From the NCBI GenBank assembly GCA_003167365.1, contig PMTM01000006.1, forward strand, positions 516,391 through 580,390: a stretch of DNA of 64,000 nt. The letters run 5' to 3'. Of this stretch, positions 45,376 to 54,945 are shown piece after piece (positions within the stretch are counted from its first letter, which is position 1; every line of letters begins with the position of its first letter). The DNA is from Spartobacteria bacterium (lineage in GTDB: Bacteria; Verrucomicrobiota; Verrucomicrobiia; Chthoniobacterales; UBA10450). The translations under genes and the position numbers were made by a program. The notes beneath the pieces are model-generated. The model was not told the origin of the DNA. It worked only from the letters and a program-made list of their open reading frames with translations, and searched no databases.

Positions 45376-46016
45376 AGATCGAGGGTTGGCGCGCGCGTTG
45401 GTTGATCGCCATCGGATTTCGCCTGATCAAGCTTTGGTCCGGCACCTTGCGTTTCGAAATCGACGATCGCTCCGCTCTGCTCAGTACTCCCTTGGCCGAG
45501 AACTACATTGGTTCGTTGTGGCATAATCGGCTTCTACTGATCCCGTTTGTGTTAAACAAGTTCGCTCCTCACCGGCCTGGTGCCGGTTTGATAAGTGCAA
45601 GTCGCGACGGAGATTTAATCGCGCCTTTGACCGAGCGGTTCGGTTTTCAGGTCGTGCGCGGTTCCAGTTCGCGAATGGGAGCGAGCGCCACGTTGGAACT
45701 GGCGGGCGTTTTGGCTTCAGGTCGCGATGTCCTCATGACGCCGGACGGTCCACGCGGGCCCATTTACGCGCTTGGACCCGGAATCATCTTCCTCGCGCAA
45801 AAATCGGGTGCTCCGATCCAGCCAATTAACTTGGAATTCTCCAGCTGCTGGCGCGTCAACAGTTGGGACCGATTCATCCTGCCGCGTCCCTTTTCCACAG
45901 TCCGGGTTATTTTTGGTCCGTTGCACCGGATAAAACCAACGACGACTCCGGAAGAATTCGAGGCGGAGCGAGTTCGCTTGCAAGAGGCAATGATGACGCT
46001 GGTTGAACGGCGCTGA
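45372..46016 (+). CDS. DUF374-type lysophospholipid acyltransferase-like protein
   Basis: 214 residues resembling the DUF374 branch of lipid acyltransferases: [12 protein letters not shown] (about 50-61, His as the likely active residue), [29 protein letters not shown] (about 94-108) and [13 protein letters not shown]. Family members transfer acyl chains to lipids at the inner membrane, some acting on lipid A-like molecules. TTG at 45372 is used because it overlaps the ubiX stop. Confidence 0.8.
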   Translation: MKIEGWRARWLIAIGFRLIKLWSGTLRFEIDDRSALLSTPLAENYIGSLWHNRLLLIPFVLNKFAPHRPGAGLISASRDGDLIAPLTERFGFQVVRGSSSRMGASATLELAGVLASGRDVLMTPDGPRGPIYALGPGIIFLAQKSGAPIQPINLEFSSCWRVNSWDRFILPRPFSTVRVIFGPLHRIKPTTTPEEFEAERVRLQEAMMTLVERR

Positions 46017-46033
46017 CTCTTCTAAGTTCGATT

Positions 46034-46921
46034 ATGTCCAAGCTGATCGACGGCCGCGCCATTGGCGAAAAGGTTTATGTCGATCTTCGGCATGAAATCG
46101 CGGAACTGAAATCGCGCGGTCTTACGCCGGGTCTAGCCGTCGTTCTTGTCGGCGACAATCCAGCGTCGCGCGCTTATGTCCGTTCGAAAGACAAGATAAG
46201 TCGCGAGCTCGGTTTGCATTCCGTGAAGCTGGAACTTCCCGCTTCGACCTCGCAATCGGAGTTGCTCGCGCGCGTGGAAGAGCTGAATCGCGATCCGGCG
46301 ATTCACGGAATTCTTGTCCAGTCGCCGCCGCCCAAGCAGATCGATGAAGCCGCGATTGTGCGTGCGCTCGATCCGCGCAAGGACGTCGACGGTTTTCACC
46401 CACTCAACGTTGCGAAGCTCGCGCTCGAGGACCCGACCGGATTCGTTCCGTGCACCCCGCTCGGCGTTTTGCGTTTACTCAGAGAAAGCGAGATCGACAT
46501 CTCCGGCGCGCATGCCGTCGTGCTCGGCCGCAGCATGATCGTGGGTAAGCCGCTTGCCCTTTTGCTCATGCAAAAAGGAACGGACGCGACCGTCACCATC
46601 GTCCATTCGCGCACCCGTGATCTCTCTGCGATCACGCGTTCCGCCGACATTCTGATTGCTGCGATCGGCCAACCGAACTTCGTCAAAGCGGCGCACGTGC
46701 GGGAGGGCGTGGTGATTGTCGATGTGGGAATTAACCGGGTGGAAGACGCGACGAACGAGCGTGGTTATCGGCTCGTTGGTGATGTAGCCTTTGACGAGGT
46801 CGCGGAGAAGGCCTCATCGATTACTCCGGTGCCCGGCGGCGTCGGCCCGATGACAATCGCGATGTTGATGTCCAACACGGTGAAGGCGTGCCGCGGATTG
46901 TGTAGTGGCGGCTGTCCCTAG
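46034..46921 (+). CDS. folD: Bifunctional methylenetetrahydrofolate dehydrogenase/cyclohydrolase
   Basis: FolD links 5,10-methylene-THF and 10-formyl-THF for purine and formyl-Met synthesis. Visible are [13 protein letters not shown] with the catalytic Lys (about residues 50-62), QSPPPKQID (about 96-104), [10 protein letters not shown] and [15 protein letters not shown]. The last residues (CSGGCP) and the stop are encoded inside the left arm of an inverted repeat, so the C-terminal tail is recent and non-conserved. Confidence 0.96.
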   Translation: MSKLIDGRAIGEKVYVDLRHEIAELKSRGLTPGLAVVLVGDNPASRAYVRSKDKISRELGLHSVKLELPASTSQSELLARVEELNRDPAIHGILVQSPPPKQIDEAAIVRALDPRKDVDGFHPLNVAKLALEDPTGFVPCTPLGVLRLLRESEIDISGAHAVVLGRSMIVGKPLALLLMQKGTDATVTIVHSRTRDLSAITRSADILIAAIGQPNFVKAAHVREGVVIVDVGINRVEDATNERGYRLVGDVAFDEVAEKASSITPVPGGVGPMTIAMLMSNTVKACRGLCSGGCP

Positions 46922-46963
46922 CCGCAAATGTCCTAGGTGCGGGTGGGGACACGCGCCACTACA
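46901..46963. repeat. Inverted repeat (TGTAGTGGCG arms) that ends two convergent genes
   Basis: TGTAGTGGCG at 46901-46910 pairs exactly with CGCCACTACA at 46954-46963, with inner TGTCCC..GGGACA. The folD stop lies in the left half. The TAG stop of the convergent reductase gene (46959-46961 on the minus strand) lies in the right arm. It probably folds as a bidirectional transcript-end hairpin, although no T-run flanks it. Confidence 0.8.
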
Positions 46964-48040
46964 TCTTCGATCCCGGGACGATTTTCCCTGTGAGTAATCG
47001 CAGGATCGATGGCTGAAATCGCGCGGTTTGTAAAACTAAAGACGCAAAGCGTGGCGACAGAACGGCGGCGCGCGCGATCTGATTGATCCACAATCTTCCG
47101 CGATACATCGCGGCATGTGCACACGAGAATTCGCGCAAAGCTGATTGTCGATCTTCGCCGCGAACGATTTTGGCAATTGCGTGCGCGGCCAGTTCGCCAC
47201 TGCGCAGTGCGTAATAGATTCCTTCGCCTGTGAATGGTTCGACCACGCGCGACGCATCGCCGATCAGAAAAAGATTTTCATGCGCGGGCGGCAGTGCGGC
47301 GCGAGTGAGCGGTGTGATCGTGCGCCATGGATGATCGGCAGTGATGCCGAAATTTTGTTCGGCCCACCGGCGTAAGGAGGAGATACTCGCTGGCACGCCG
47401 ACCAAACAAAGGTTCAATTCGCGATCGTTCACCGGAGCCTGCCCCGAATAGCCTTCAGACAAGAATTGCAAAACCACGCGGTTGCCGAAATTGTGCGGCA
47501 ACGGGATGTGGGTTTGCAGAGCCACTCGCTCGCGCGCCGGCCGCGGCAGCAAATTGCGAAGACGCGCGACCGTCGAGTTGCGTCCGTCGGCGCCGACGAG
47601 AATGCGCGCTTCAATTCTCTCCTGGCCAATTTCGATCATCCAATGAGATGACTTGGTCTTTTCAATGCCGCTGACCGTAGTCACATCGCGCACTCCCGCG
47701 CCGAGTTCTTGCGCGTGCGCCATAAGCAGCTCATCAAACAAACTGCGTTTGATGGCGATCTCGCCTCGTTGCCGCGCGGCAGATCGACCTGAGTTTTTTG
47801 GCCGTCGATGGCAATGAATTCGACGGCATCGAGAATTCCGTGAGGCAGCGCGCGGACTCGCTCGAAAATTCCGAGCTGCCGCAGCACCGGCCAGCACAAT
47901 GGATTTAGACAGTCCCCGCAAACTTTTTCACGCGGGAACTTTTCGCGCTCAATCAGGAGAGTGCGCAAACCGGCCCTGGCGCAAAATGCAGCGCAGGTCG
48001 ATCCGGCGGGACCTGCGCCAACAATGACAACATCGAACAT
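46959..48040 (-). pseudogene. Frameshifted FAD-dependent oxidoreductase, geranylgeranyl-reductase family
   Basis: The N-terminal part (from ATG 48040) reads FDVVIVGAGPAGSTCAAF, then LIEREKFPREKVCGD, and continues to about IDGQKTQVDLPRG near 47770. The homologous continuation (RGEIAIKRSLFDELL..., VGADGRNSTVARL, FLIGDASRVVEPFTGEGIYYAL) is in another frame down to 46959. A one-base slip near 47765-47775 joins them. It is either a recent inactivating mutation or a sequencing error. Intact relatives reduce isoprenoid or quinone side chains with FAD. Confidence 0.8.
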
Positions 48041-48110
48041 CGTTACTCGATCTTGCTCGAAGGCGAGGGCATTTTCCACTCGCGGATTCTCGGGTAAACT
48101 CTTCGCGGTT

Positions 48111-49691
48111 ATGGGGGCATCGAAAAAAGAGAAACCAGATTTGCGTCAGAAGGTGCATGAAGTGCCGCACAAGCCCGGCATTTATCTTATGCGTGACCGT
48201 TTCAACCGCGTGATTTATGTCGGAAAAGCCCGTGATCTGCGCAAACGTGTCAGTTCCTATTTTCTTCCTTCGAAAATCGCGCAGGCCGATTTGAAGACGC
48301 GAGCGATGCTCGACGCGGTTTGGGATTTCGAGACGCACACGGTGCGGAACGACGCGGAGTCACTCTTGCTCGAAGGCAAGCTGATCAAGGAATACCGGCC
48401 GCGTTACAACATCTCATTTCGCGACGACAAACGATTCCTTCTGGTCAAGATCGACCTGTCGGAAGAGTGGCCGCGTTTTCGCTTGGCGCGATTCAAGAAG
48501 GACGACAACGCACGCTATTTCGGACCGTATGCGCACTCCGGCGCGCTTCGGCAGACACTCAATTTTATGCGCAAAAAATTCGGCGTCCTCACGTTTGGAC
48601 GCGGTTCGCCGACTGAGCGCGAATTGAAATCGGCGACGTATCAGGTGCCGGTGCGGTTAAGTGAAATTACCGCCGAGCAATATCGAGAGCGCGCGGCGCA
48701 AGCGTGCGAATTTTTGGAAGGCCATTCGCGCGAGATGATCGAAGCGCTCGAAGGCGAGATGCGGAAAGCAGCCGACAAAACAGATTTCGAAAAAGCGGCC
48801 GAACTTCGCAACATGATCGACGACTTGCGGAACACGACCAGGCCAATGCGCCGATTCACTCGCGGAAGTTTGCCGAGCACAATCGATCCGACGGCCGATG
48901 TGCAAGCATTGGCCGATGCGCTTCAGCTCCCGCGCGTGCCGATAGTCATGGAATGTTTCGACATTTCGAACATTTCCACGACGCACGTGGTTGCTTCGAT
49001 GGTTTGTTTTCGCAACGGCGTGCCGGACAAGGATTTTTATCGGCGATATCGAGTGCGGACGGTGCAGGGCCAGGATGATTTCGCGAGCATGGCGGAGGTG
49101 GTGCGACGGCGTTATTCGCGCGTACTGCTCGAAGCGCGTGAAAAGAATCCGGATGCGGCGGAGTTTTCGCAGGAGGATACGGTTGAGGGTTTGCAGCGTT
49201 TAGAAAAGCAAACGCTCAACGCCGAAGGCGATCGAGAAGCCAAGATGGTTCCGGTGCGTTTACCCGATTTCATTATTGTCGATGGAGGGAAAGGGCAGCT
49301 TTCCTCGGCTTGTCGGGAATTGCAGCGACTCGGTTTGCACGATCTCCCGATCATCGGCCTGGCCAAGGAGCACGAGGAGATTTATCGGCCGGGTCGCGCG
49401 CTGCCGTTGCAACTGCCGGTCGATTCCGGCGCGTTACGTTTACTCCAGCGGATCCGCGATGAGGCGCACCGGTTTGCCAACACTTATCATCAATTGCTGA
49501 TGAAGAAGCGCATCGGCGAAAGTATCCTCGATGATTGCCCGGGCGTAAGTCAGAACCGGAAAAGCTTGTTGCTGCGAAAGTTTGGCTCGGTCAATCGCCT
49601 GCGCAAAGCGAGCATAGAAGAAATTACCTCGACCGAAGGAATCGGGCCGAAGCTGGCGGACGAAGTGTATCGCTTTTTGCAGCGGCATTGA
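48111..49691 (+). CDS. uvrC: Excinuclease ABC subunit C
   Basis: UvrC makes both cuts around bulky DNA lesions. The 526 residues contain the GIY-YIG nuclease (PGIYLMRDRFNRVIYVGKAR, about 17-36), the UVR motif (MRKAADKTDFEKAAELRNMI, about 215-234) that binds UvrB and the RNase H-like 5' nuclease core (VMECFDISNISTTH, FIIVDGGKGQL). C-terminal helix-hairpin-helices (GSVNRLRKASIEEIT) end the protein. The ATG at 48111 starts just before the nuclease domain; the upstream open frame runs antisense to the reductase and is not coding. It is slightly shorter than E. coli UvrC. Confidence 0.95.
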   Translation: MGASKKEKPDLRQKVHEVPHKPGIYLMRDRFNRVIYVGKARDLRKRVSSYFLPSKIAQADLKTRAMLDAVWDFETHTVRNDAESLLLEGKLIKEYRPRYNISFRDDKRFLLVKIDLSEEWPRFRLARFKKDDNARYFGPYAHSGALRQTLNFMRKKFGVLTFGRGSPTERELKSATYQVPVRLSEITAEQYRERAAQACEFLEGHSREMIEALEGEMRKAADKTDFEKAAELRNMIDDLRNTTRPMRRFTRGSLPSTIDPTADVQALADALQLPRVPIVMECFDISNISTTHVVASMVCFRNGVPDKDFYRRYRVRTVQGQDDFASMAEVVRRRYSRVLLEAREKNPDAAEFSQEDTVEGLQRLEKQTLNAEGDREAKMVPVRLPDFIIVDGGKGQLSSACRELQRLGLHDLPIIGLAKEHEEIYRPGRALPLQLPVDSGALRLLQRIRDEAHRFANTYHQLLMKKRIGESILDDCPGVSQNRKSLLLRKFGSVNRLRKASIEEITSTEGIGPKLADEVYRFLQRH

Positions 49692-49732
49692 CGCGTTCGG
49701 CAATCTCGCCAAAGGAAGATGTCGATCTTGTC

Positions 49733-51664
49733 ATGTTAGCCCGCCCTCGTCTTTACCGAACTTTGCTGCTGTTTGCTTTTGTCGCGACCACTCACGGAGG
49801 ACGCGCGCAAACATTGCAGCCCGAAACGGCGCGGAGTTTACAATCAACGCCTTCGCCAAGTGCGACGCCGGCACAAGAAGAAGAAACGATTATTCCAACT
49901 TTCGAAACACAAAAACTGGCGCGCACTTACATTCTCGATGTTCCCGCGCCGCGCGGCCAGATCACGGATCGCAATGGCGTTCCGCTTGCGCAAAACAAAC
50001 TCAGTTACAATCTCGCGATCAATTTTCCGACCCCGCTCGATTTTTCGGATGCCCAGGCGATCAGTTTTGTTCGGGAGAAAATCGACCAGGCGGAAAAGTT
50101 AATCGGCCGCCCGATCAAAATTCCTGACGACGCCATTCTCCGGCATTATCGCAACCGCGGGATTCTTCCGTTCGAGATCACGCCGAACCTGAGCAAGCCG
50201 GAATACGAAGAGGTCAAAGACATGAAGGCGCCGATGGTGGTGCGACCGATCTATGTTCGCACTTATCCGAATGGGAAAGTTGGCGGACAAATTGTCGGTT
50301 ACACAGGCAAGACCGGCCGCAATCTGGACGGTGTCATCGACAATCACGAAACGCTTTGGCCGGAGACGGAAGGCCGCGAAGGGCTCGAGCAGACATTCAA
50401 CGAAATGCTCGCTGGAAAGCACGGCGAGTACAAGCTCACGTTTGATAAAGATGGCCGCAAGACTTCCGAGAAATTAATCGCGCCGCCGGTGCCGGGTAAT
50501 AACGTCGTCACGACTCTCGACCTTCATTTGCAGGAGCTGGCGGAAAAAGCGCTCGAAGCAAAAGCGAAACGCGGCGCGATCGTAATTGTCGATCCAAACA
50601 ACGGCGACATTCTGGCCATGGCTTCGTGGCCGACTTACGACCCGAACGTTTTCATTCCCTCAATCTCGGCAGAAAAATTTAAAGCATTGCAGGACAATCC
50701 GGACATTCCGCTCCTGCCGCGGGCGTTTCGTTCGTCGTATCCGCCGGGATCGACATTCAAAGTCGCAGTTGGCATCGCGGCTTTGGAAAGCGGCACCGTC
50801 CGGGCCGAAGACACCTATGAGTGCGTTCCGTCAATCGATATCGGCAACCTGACTTTTCACAATTGGAAAAAGGACAATCGCGGCGCTCTTAATTTTGTCG
50901 AGGCGCTGACCGAATCGTGCGACACCTGGTTTTACCAAGTCGGGATCAAGACCGGCGCGGAGCCGATTATCGACTGGGCGTTGAAGTTGGGCTTTGGCGA
51001 AAAATGCGGGATTCCGTTGCGTGGCGAAGTCGAAGGGCGTGTGCCAAACGACCAATACATGAAAGCGACTCACGGTCGCAAATTGCTCAACGGCGACATC
51101 GCGAATTTGTCGATCGGCCAGGGAGACATGCTGGTCACGCCGCTGCAAATGGCGCAAGCCATGGCCATCGTCGCGAACGGCGGCACGTTTTATCAGACGC
51201 GCCTCGTGCAACAGGTGCAGACGTTGAACAACGAGATCGTCACCGCGTATCAAGTGCGCGCGAAGAAAACGCTCGATTGTTCGCTTTCAACCATGGACCA
51301 AGTCCGCACCGGTCTGATCGAGGTGGTCAACGGTGCCGGCGGTACCGCGCATCAGGCGAGTCTCGACAATGTGGAAGTCGCCGGGAAAACTGGTACCGCG
51401 CAGTGGGGTCCCAAGAACAAAGAGCGCACGGCCGCGTGGTTCTCCGGGTTTTTGCCGGCGGACAAACCGCAATACGCCTTCGCCGCACTTTACGAAGGCG
51501 ATGTCGGCAGTAAAGTTCACGGCGGCTCGACGGCTGGCCCGATGATAGCCGACATTTTCAAAGAAATTTACAAGGGCCAGAAGGCCAACGGACGTCGCAA
51601 ACGAGAACCACAGCGCGGAGAAGTTCGGCGAGCCGAACCAGTGGAAGAAGACGAATCTAATTAG
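49733..51664 (+). CDS. mrdA: Penicillin-binding protein 2-type D,D-transpeptidase
   Basis: Cross-links peptidoglycan during cell elongation. The 643-residue protein has a hydrophobic N-terminus (LYRTLLLFAFVATTHGGRA), a dimerisation domain starting PRGQITDRNGVPLAQN (about 75-90) and a transpeptidase domain with S340-T-F-K343, S395-C-D397 and K552-T-G554. The 25 or so residues between the hydrophobic segment and the PBP dimer domain are Ser/Thr/Pro-rich. A signal-peptide-like cut site (GRAQT) rather than a long anchor is unusual for PBP2. rodA is not adjacent. Confidence 0.9.
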   Translation: MLARPRLYRTLLLFAFVATTHGGRAQTLQPETARSLQSTPSPSATPAQEEETIIPTFETQKLARTYILDVPAPRGQITDRNGVPLAQNKLSYNLAINFPTPLDFSDAQAISFVREKIDQAEKLIGRPIKIPDDAILRHYRNRGILPFEITPNLSKPEYEEVKDMKAPMVVRPIYVRTYPNGKVGGQIVGYTGKTGRNLDGVIDNHETLWPETEGREGLEQTFNEMLAGKHGEYKLTFDKDGRKTSEKLIAPPVPGNNVVTTLDLHLQELAEKALEAKAKRGAIVIVDPNNGDILAMASWPTYDPNVFIPSISAEKFKALQDNPDIPLLPRAFRSSYPPGSTFKVAVGIAALESGTVRAEDTYECVPSIDIGNLTFHNWKKDNRGALNFVEALTESCDTWFYQVGIKTGAEPIIDWALKLGFGEKCGIPLRGEVEGRVPNDQYMKATHGRKLLNGDIANLSIGQGDMLVTPLQMAQAMAIVANGGTFYQTRLVQQVQTLNNEIVTAYQVRAKKTLDCSLSTMDQVRTGLIEVVNGAGGTAHQASLDNVEVAGKTGTAQWGPKNKERTAAWFSGFLPADKPQYAFAALYEGDVGSKVHGGSTAGPMIADIFKEIYKGQKANGRRKREPQRGEVRRAEPVEEDESN

Positions 51665-51667
51665 CTG

Positions 51668-51726
51668 TAGCGGCCGTCTATGATCGCCGAAAACAAATTA
51701 GATTCGGCGCTCACAGAGCGCCGCTA
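51668..51726. repeat. Nested inverted repeat (TAGCGGC outer, CGCCGAA inner arms)
   Basis: The outer arms TAGCGGC (51668-51674) and GCCGCTA (51720-51726), and the inner arms CGCCGAA (51685-51691) and TTCGGCG (51703-51709), give a double hairpin between the convergent mrdA and aldo/keto reductase genes. It is the clearest member of the TGTAG-type family. Confidence 0.8.
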
Positions 51727-51729
51727 GAG

Positions 51730-52770
51730 TCACGCAGCGCTCGCTTCGGCCGGCAATTCCATCGTGCCTTTAAACTTCGGTTCTTCCGGTTCGAGACCGA
51801 AATTCTCGGAATAGAGATCGTCGATCTTGGCAAGACCATCCGCAGTCAGGGACGGACAATCCGGTACTTTCGCGAATTCGATCAACTGCTCTTCGTTGTA
51901 AATGTTGGGCAGCGTCGAGGCGACACGATCGTCGGCGAGCAACCATTGCAGCGCGGCCTGGCCAAGGGTGCGCTCGGAAGTTTCAAGAAACCGCAACTTG
52001 TCGATCTTCTTGATCCCATTGAGCAGCCAACTGCGCGGCCGATGACTACGATGATCGGTCGGCGGGAAAATTGTGTCGGCCGTGTATTTGCCTTCGAGCA
52101 TTCCCGATGAATGCGTCACGCGAATGAGAAACATTGTGTCCTTGCCCGCCTCGGTCGCCGCATCTTGCATGGCGCGACCGGGATGTTGCTCGAGCATGTT
52201 GTAGATATGCTGCACACTCGTGATCTCCCGTTCGCGGATGCAGTTGATGCCTTCGTAGAGCCAGCCGACTGCCGGACCGAGAGCGATGCCGTAATAGCGA
52301 ATCTTGCCCGAGACTTTCAACCGCTCCAGCGTTGTCCAGAGAGCATCGTCATAAACTTGTTCCATGCGAATATTATGGAGCTGCAAGAGATCGACATGAT
52401 CGGTCTTGAGTCGTTTCAGCGCCGCCTCGGTCGCGCGCATGATCGCCTCCGGCGAAAAATCCTGCGGTATCTCGCGCTGTCCGCGCCCGCGGGTTTCACC
52501 GTGCGTGATGAAATCGTACCCGATCTTGGTCGCGATCACGAGCTGATCGCGCTGTGTCGGAAAAGCTTTGGCAATGAGTTCCTCGCTCAATCCATTTCCG
52601 TAGGTATCGGCGGCATCGAAAAGCGTGACGCCAAGGTCAAACGCCTTGTGCATGAGAGCGATGGCTTCGCCTTCGGTGAAAGTTCCCCACCAACCGGTGG
52701 AAATCGTCCAAAGACCGAACCCAACTTCGCTCACTTTGAGGTCAGTGTTTTTGTAAGTGCGAAAGCGCAT
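51730..52770 (-). CDS. Aldo/keto reductase
   Basis: NADPH-dependent TIM-barrel oxidoreductase of 346 residues. The catalytic tetrad is in place: Asp and Tyr in FDAADTYGNG (about 51-60), Lys in LVIATKIGYD (about 82) and His in LLQLHNI (about 131). The C-terminal coenzyme loop region ALQWLLADDRVASTLPNI is typical. It resembles the general-stress/aryl-alcohol dehydrogenase-like branch; the substrate is unknown. Confidence 0.9.
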   Translation of the reverse strand: MRFRTYKNTDLKVSEVGFGLWTISTGWWGTFTEGEAIALMHKAFDLGVTLFDAADTYGNGLSEELIAKAFPTQRDQLVIATKIGYDFITHGETRGRGQREIPQDFSPEAIMRATEAALKRLKTDHVDLLQLHNIRMEQVYDDALWTTLERLKVSGKIRYYGIALGPAVGWLYEGINCIREREITSVQHIYNMLEQHPGRAMQDAATEAGKDTMFLIRVTHSSGMLEGKYTADTIFPPTDHRSHRPRSWLLNGIKKIDKLRFLETSERTLGQAALQWLLADDRVASTLPNIYNEEQLIEFAKVPDCPSLTADGLAKIDDLYSENFGLEPEEPKFKGTMELPAEASAA

Positions 52771-52828
52771 TGATATCGAAGGTAAACGGCCAGCGTTCCA
52801 TGCTCAACATCCAAGATCGTACTGCCAT

Positions 52829-52855
52829 GTCATCTTGAGCGGAGCGAAGGATCTC
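52829..52855 (+). repeat. Solo arm of the GTCATC-GAGCG repeat family
   Basis: GTCATCTTGAGCGGAGCGA followed by AGGATCTC matches the arms of the inverted repeat at 16199-16304. No partner arm was found before the next gene, so this is a half-element or a relic. Confidence 0.6.
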
Positions 52856-52952
52856 GCAAACGCGGATTGATCACACAAGCTGGTGGAAAGCACGCTCTTG
52901 GATTGGGAGGTCCCTCGCCGTCTGACGCGATTCGGCTTAAACTGGATCGCGA

Positions 52953-53801
52953 ATGGAAAACCGACAAACCACCAGTGCGTTACTCATCGTCGGTCACGGC
53001 TCGACCGTGAATCCGGATTCAAGTGCGCCAACGCTGGCGTACGCGGCCGAGATTCGGCGACGACATTTTTTTGTCGATGTTGCCTGCGCATTTTGGAAAG
53101 AAGAACCAAGTCTCCGTGACGCGCGTTTTTTCTTCGATGATTCTGCGATCAAAGAGGTCTACGTCGTGCCGAATTTCATCAGCGAAGGTTATTTCACGCA
53201 GACGGTCATTCCGCGTGAGCTCGAATTGGGCGGGCGAATTACGAACCGCGGGAATGGGCAAACATGGAAGTATTGCGAGCCGGTTGGAAACGATTCGGAG
53301 ATGACCGAGCTGCTGCTCAAGCGCGCGAAAGAAATCGCGCCTGAAGCGCCAGCAGGATCGACGACTCTCATTATTGCGGCGCACGGCACCGATTTGAATG
53401 AGAACTCCGCGGGGGCAGCGAAACGCGAAGCCGAGAAGATTCGCAAACTTGATCGCTACGCCGCAGTCCTGAACCTTTACATGGAAGAACCGCCGTTGAT
53501 TACCCATTGGATGAAATTGACAGACACAAAGAACGTCGTCGTTGTTCCCTTTTTCATTTCGGACGGACTGCATAGTTACGAGGATATTCCCGTCATGCTC
53601 GGGATCGCCAAGAAAAGGTCCGCATTGAACTTGAGCGCTGCCGCGCGCGACGAAATCTTTCGACAAAATCCATACAAGATCGGCAATCGCTCGTTGTATT
53701 ACGCCAGCGCCATCGGCACCGAACCGCAGCTCGCGGATATCATTATCAAGCAAGTTGCGCGTTTCGATTGCGGCAGCGAAGGTTCCCTCCCAACCTCCTA
53801 A
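52953..53801 (+). CDS. Tandem CbiX-type sirohydrochlorin chelatase-like protein
   Basis: The 282 residues contain two chelatase modules, starting LLIVGHGST (residues 11-19, with the metal-site His) and LIIAAHGTD (about 139-147, second His). CbiX/SirB chelatases insert cobalt or iron into tetrapyrroles. The overall plan resembles DR2241 of Deinococcus, which carries an extra Fe-S domain; here a separate downstream gene may supply it. It is the first gene of a four-gene operon. Confidence 0.78.
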   Translation: MENRQTTSALLIVGHGSTVNPDSSAPTLAYAAEIRRRHFFVDVACAFWKEEPSLRDARFFFDDSAIKEVYVVPNFISEGYFTQTVIPRELELGGRITNRGNGQTWKYCEPVGNDSEMTELLLKRAKEIAPEAPAGSTTLIIAAHGTDLNENSAGAAKREAEKIRKLDRYAAVLNLYMEEPPLITHWMKLTDTKNVVVVPFFISDGLHSYEDIPVMLGIAKKRSALNLSAAARDEIFRQNPYKIGNRSLYYASAIGTEPQLADIIIKQVARFDCGSEGSLPTS

Positions 53802-53809
53802 TTTTCGAA

Positions 53810-54268
53810 ATGGACGCCGCCACAATCAAGAAGTTGCAAGATCTCGGGGCGTTCGTGCTTGCGAGCGGTTGTAAACCGAAACAGATGAAGAGCGTCGCGG
53901 AAATGATCCGGGCGGCGCGCGATTACCGGTGGGTGGGCATTTACAAAGTCACGCAAAAGGAATTTGTGATCATGGCGGCAAGCGATGATGAACCGCCGGC
54001 CTATCCGCGGTTCCCGCTTACCCAGGGCTTATGTGGCGCGGTCCTGGAGACGAAGAAGGCGATCGTGGTGGGCGATGTGCGAAAGGACACGCGCTACCTG
54101 CCAACGTTTCACACGACGCGCTCGGAAATCATCATCCCGATTGTGAATGAGCATAAGCAGGTTGTGGGCATGCTCGACGCCGAAAGCGAAAAGACGAACG
54201 CCTTTCGCGATGTAGATGGACAATTCCTTGAGCGTGCGGCCGGTCTGATCGCGCACTGTCTAAGTTAG
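53810..54268 (+). CDS. GAF-domain protein
   Basis: 152 residues forming a single GAF domain: DYRWVGIYKVTQKEF (about 39-53), LTQGLCGAVLETKKAIVVGDV (about 70-90), SEIIIPIVNEHKQVVGMLDAES and the closing helix. It resembles free methionine-R-sulfoxide reductases in layout but lacks their second and third conserved Cys (only GLCG is kept). Ligand sensing is therefore more likely than enzymatic activity. ATG at 53810, nine bases after cbiX. Confidence 0.75.
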   Translation: MDAATIKKLQDLGAFVLASGCKPKQMKSVAEMIRAARDYRWVGIYKVTQKEFVIMAASDDEPPAYPRFPLTQGLCGAVLETKKAIVVGDVRKDTRYLPTFHTTRSEIIIPIVNEHKQVVGMLDAESEKTNAFRDVDGQFLERAAGLIAHCLS

Positions 54269-54285
54269 CGAAATCAAACGGCGCG

Positions 54286-54945
54286 ATGCCCGATTCGATT
54301 GAGCGAGCTCTTGCAGCCGCGCTGACCGACGCTTGTTACTTCGGACAGATCTTGATTCGAAAGGCAGGCGAGAATGGTTTTGTTCTTTGCCATCGTGACG
54401 ATCAAGGCTTCGACGGACTGCGACTATTTCAAAATCCGGAAGACGCGATTGAAATCTCGAAGTTCGACGACATCGAAAATTACCGCCCGCTGAAAACCGC
54501 ACCCAATTTGAGCCGTGGATGGCAATTGGCGGTTGTCGATCTTTCCGATTTGCGGCGCGCTCTCGATTATTTTTATCCAGGAAGACTGGCGGCGTTGGTT
54601 GCTTGGAAAGAGAATCGCCTTAAGACGACGCCGTTGCGTCAAACATTGGATCGGCAATCAGGGATGTATCGCATCGCCGCGAAGATTTCTGATGCGCAGA
54701 TTAACAGTCTCGTCGGAGATTTCTGTCGATCTGATGGTGGATGTTTGCGGGCGATTCTGTGGAAACGCAATGAGAGTGGAATAATTCCGTCGACAAAGTT
54801 GCCGCCGGAAAAGTTCGAGCCGGCGCACGATCAAGCGCTCGGGCCGGGGCCGACGACCGCGGCTATAGCTGTAATTCCGCTGCTTTGCCAGGAAGCTTGC
54901 AATTTGCTCGTGGCAGCGGCGCGCAAAGTGGTCAAAGGCGAATGA
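54286..54945 (+). CDS. Probable Fe-S-binding protein resembling the DR2241 C-terminal region
   Basis: The 219 residues have four Cys near the C-terminus spaced as C147-x5-C153 and C201-x3-C205, suited to a [4Fe-4S] cluster. An N-terminal half of mixed alpha/beta character (about 15-110) precedes them. The pattern and the position after a CbiX protein recall the iron-sulfur and stabilising domains of the fused chelatase DR2241. That link is from memory of the family and was not searched. The stop overlaps the next gene (ATGA). Confidence 0.6.
   Translation: MPDSIERALAAALTDACYFGQILIRKAGENGFVLCHRDDQGFDGLRLFQNPEDAIEISKFDDIENYRPLKTAPNLSRGWQLAVVDLSDLRRALDYFYPGRLAALVAWKENRLKTTPLRQTLDRQSGMYRIAAKISDAQINSLVGDFCRSDGGCLRAILWKRNESGIIPSTKLPPEKFEPAHDQALGPGPTTAAIAVIPLLCQEACNLLVAAARKVVKGE

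Noticed and set aside
53810-54268. Free methionine-R-sulfoxide reductase
   Set aside because: The GAF fold fits, but only one of the Cys residues needed for catalysis is present.
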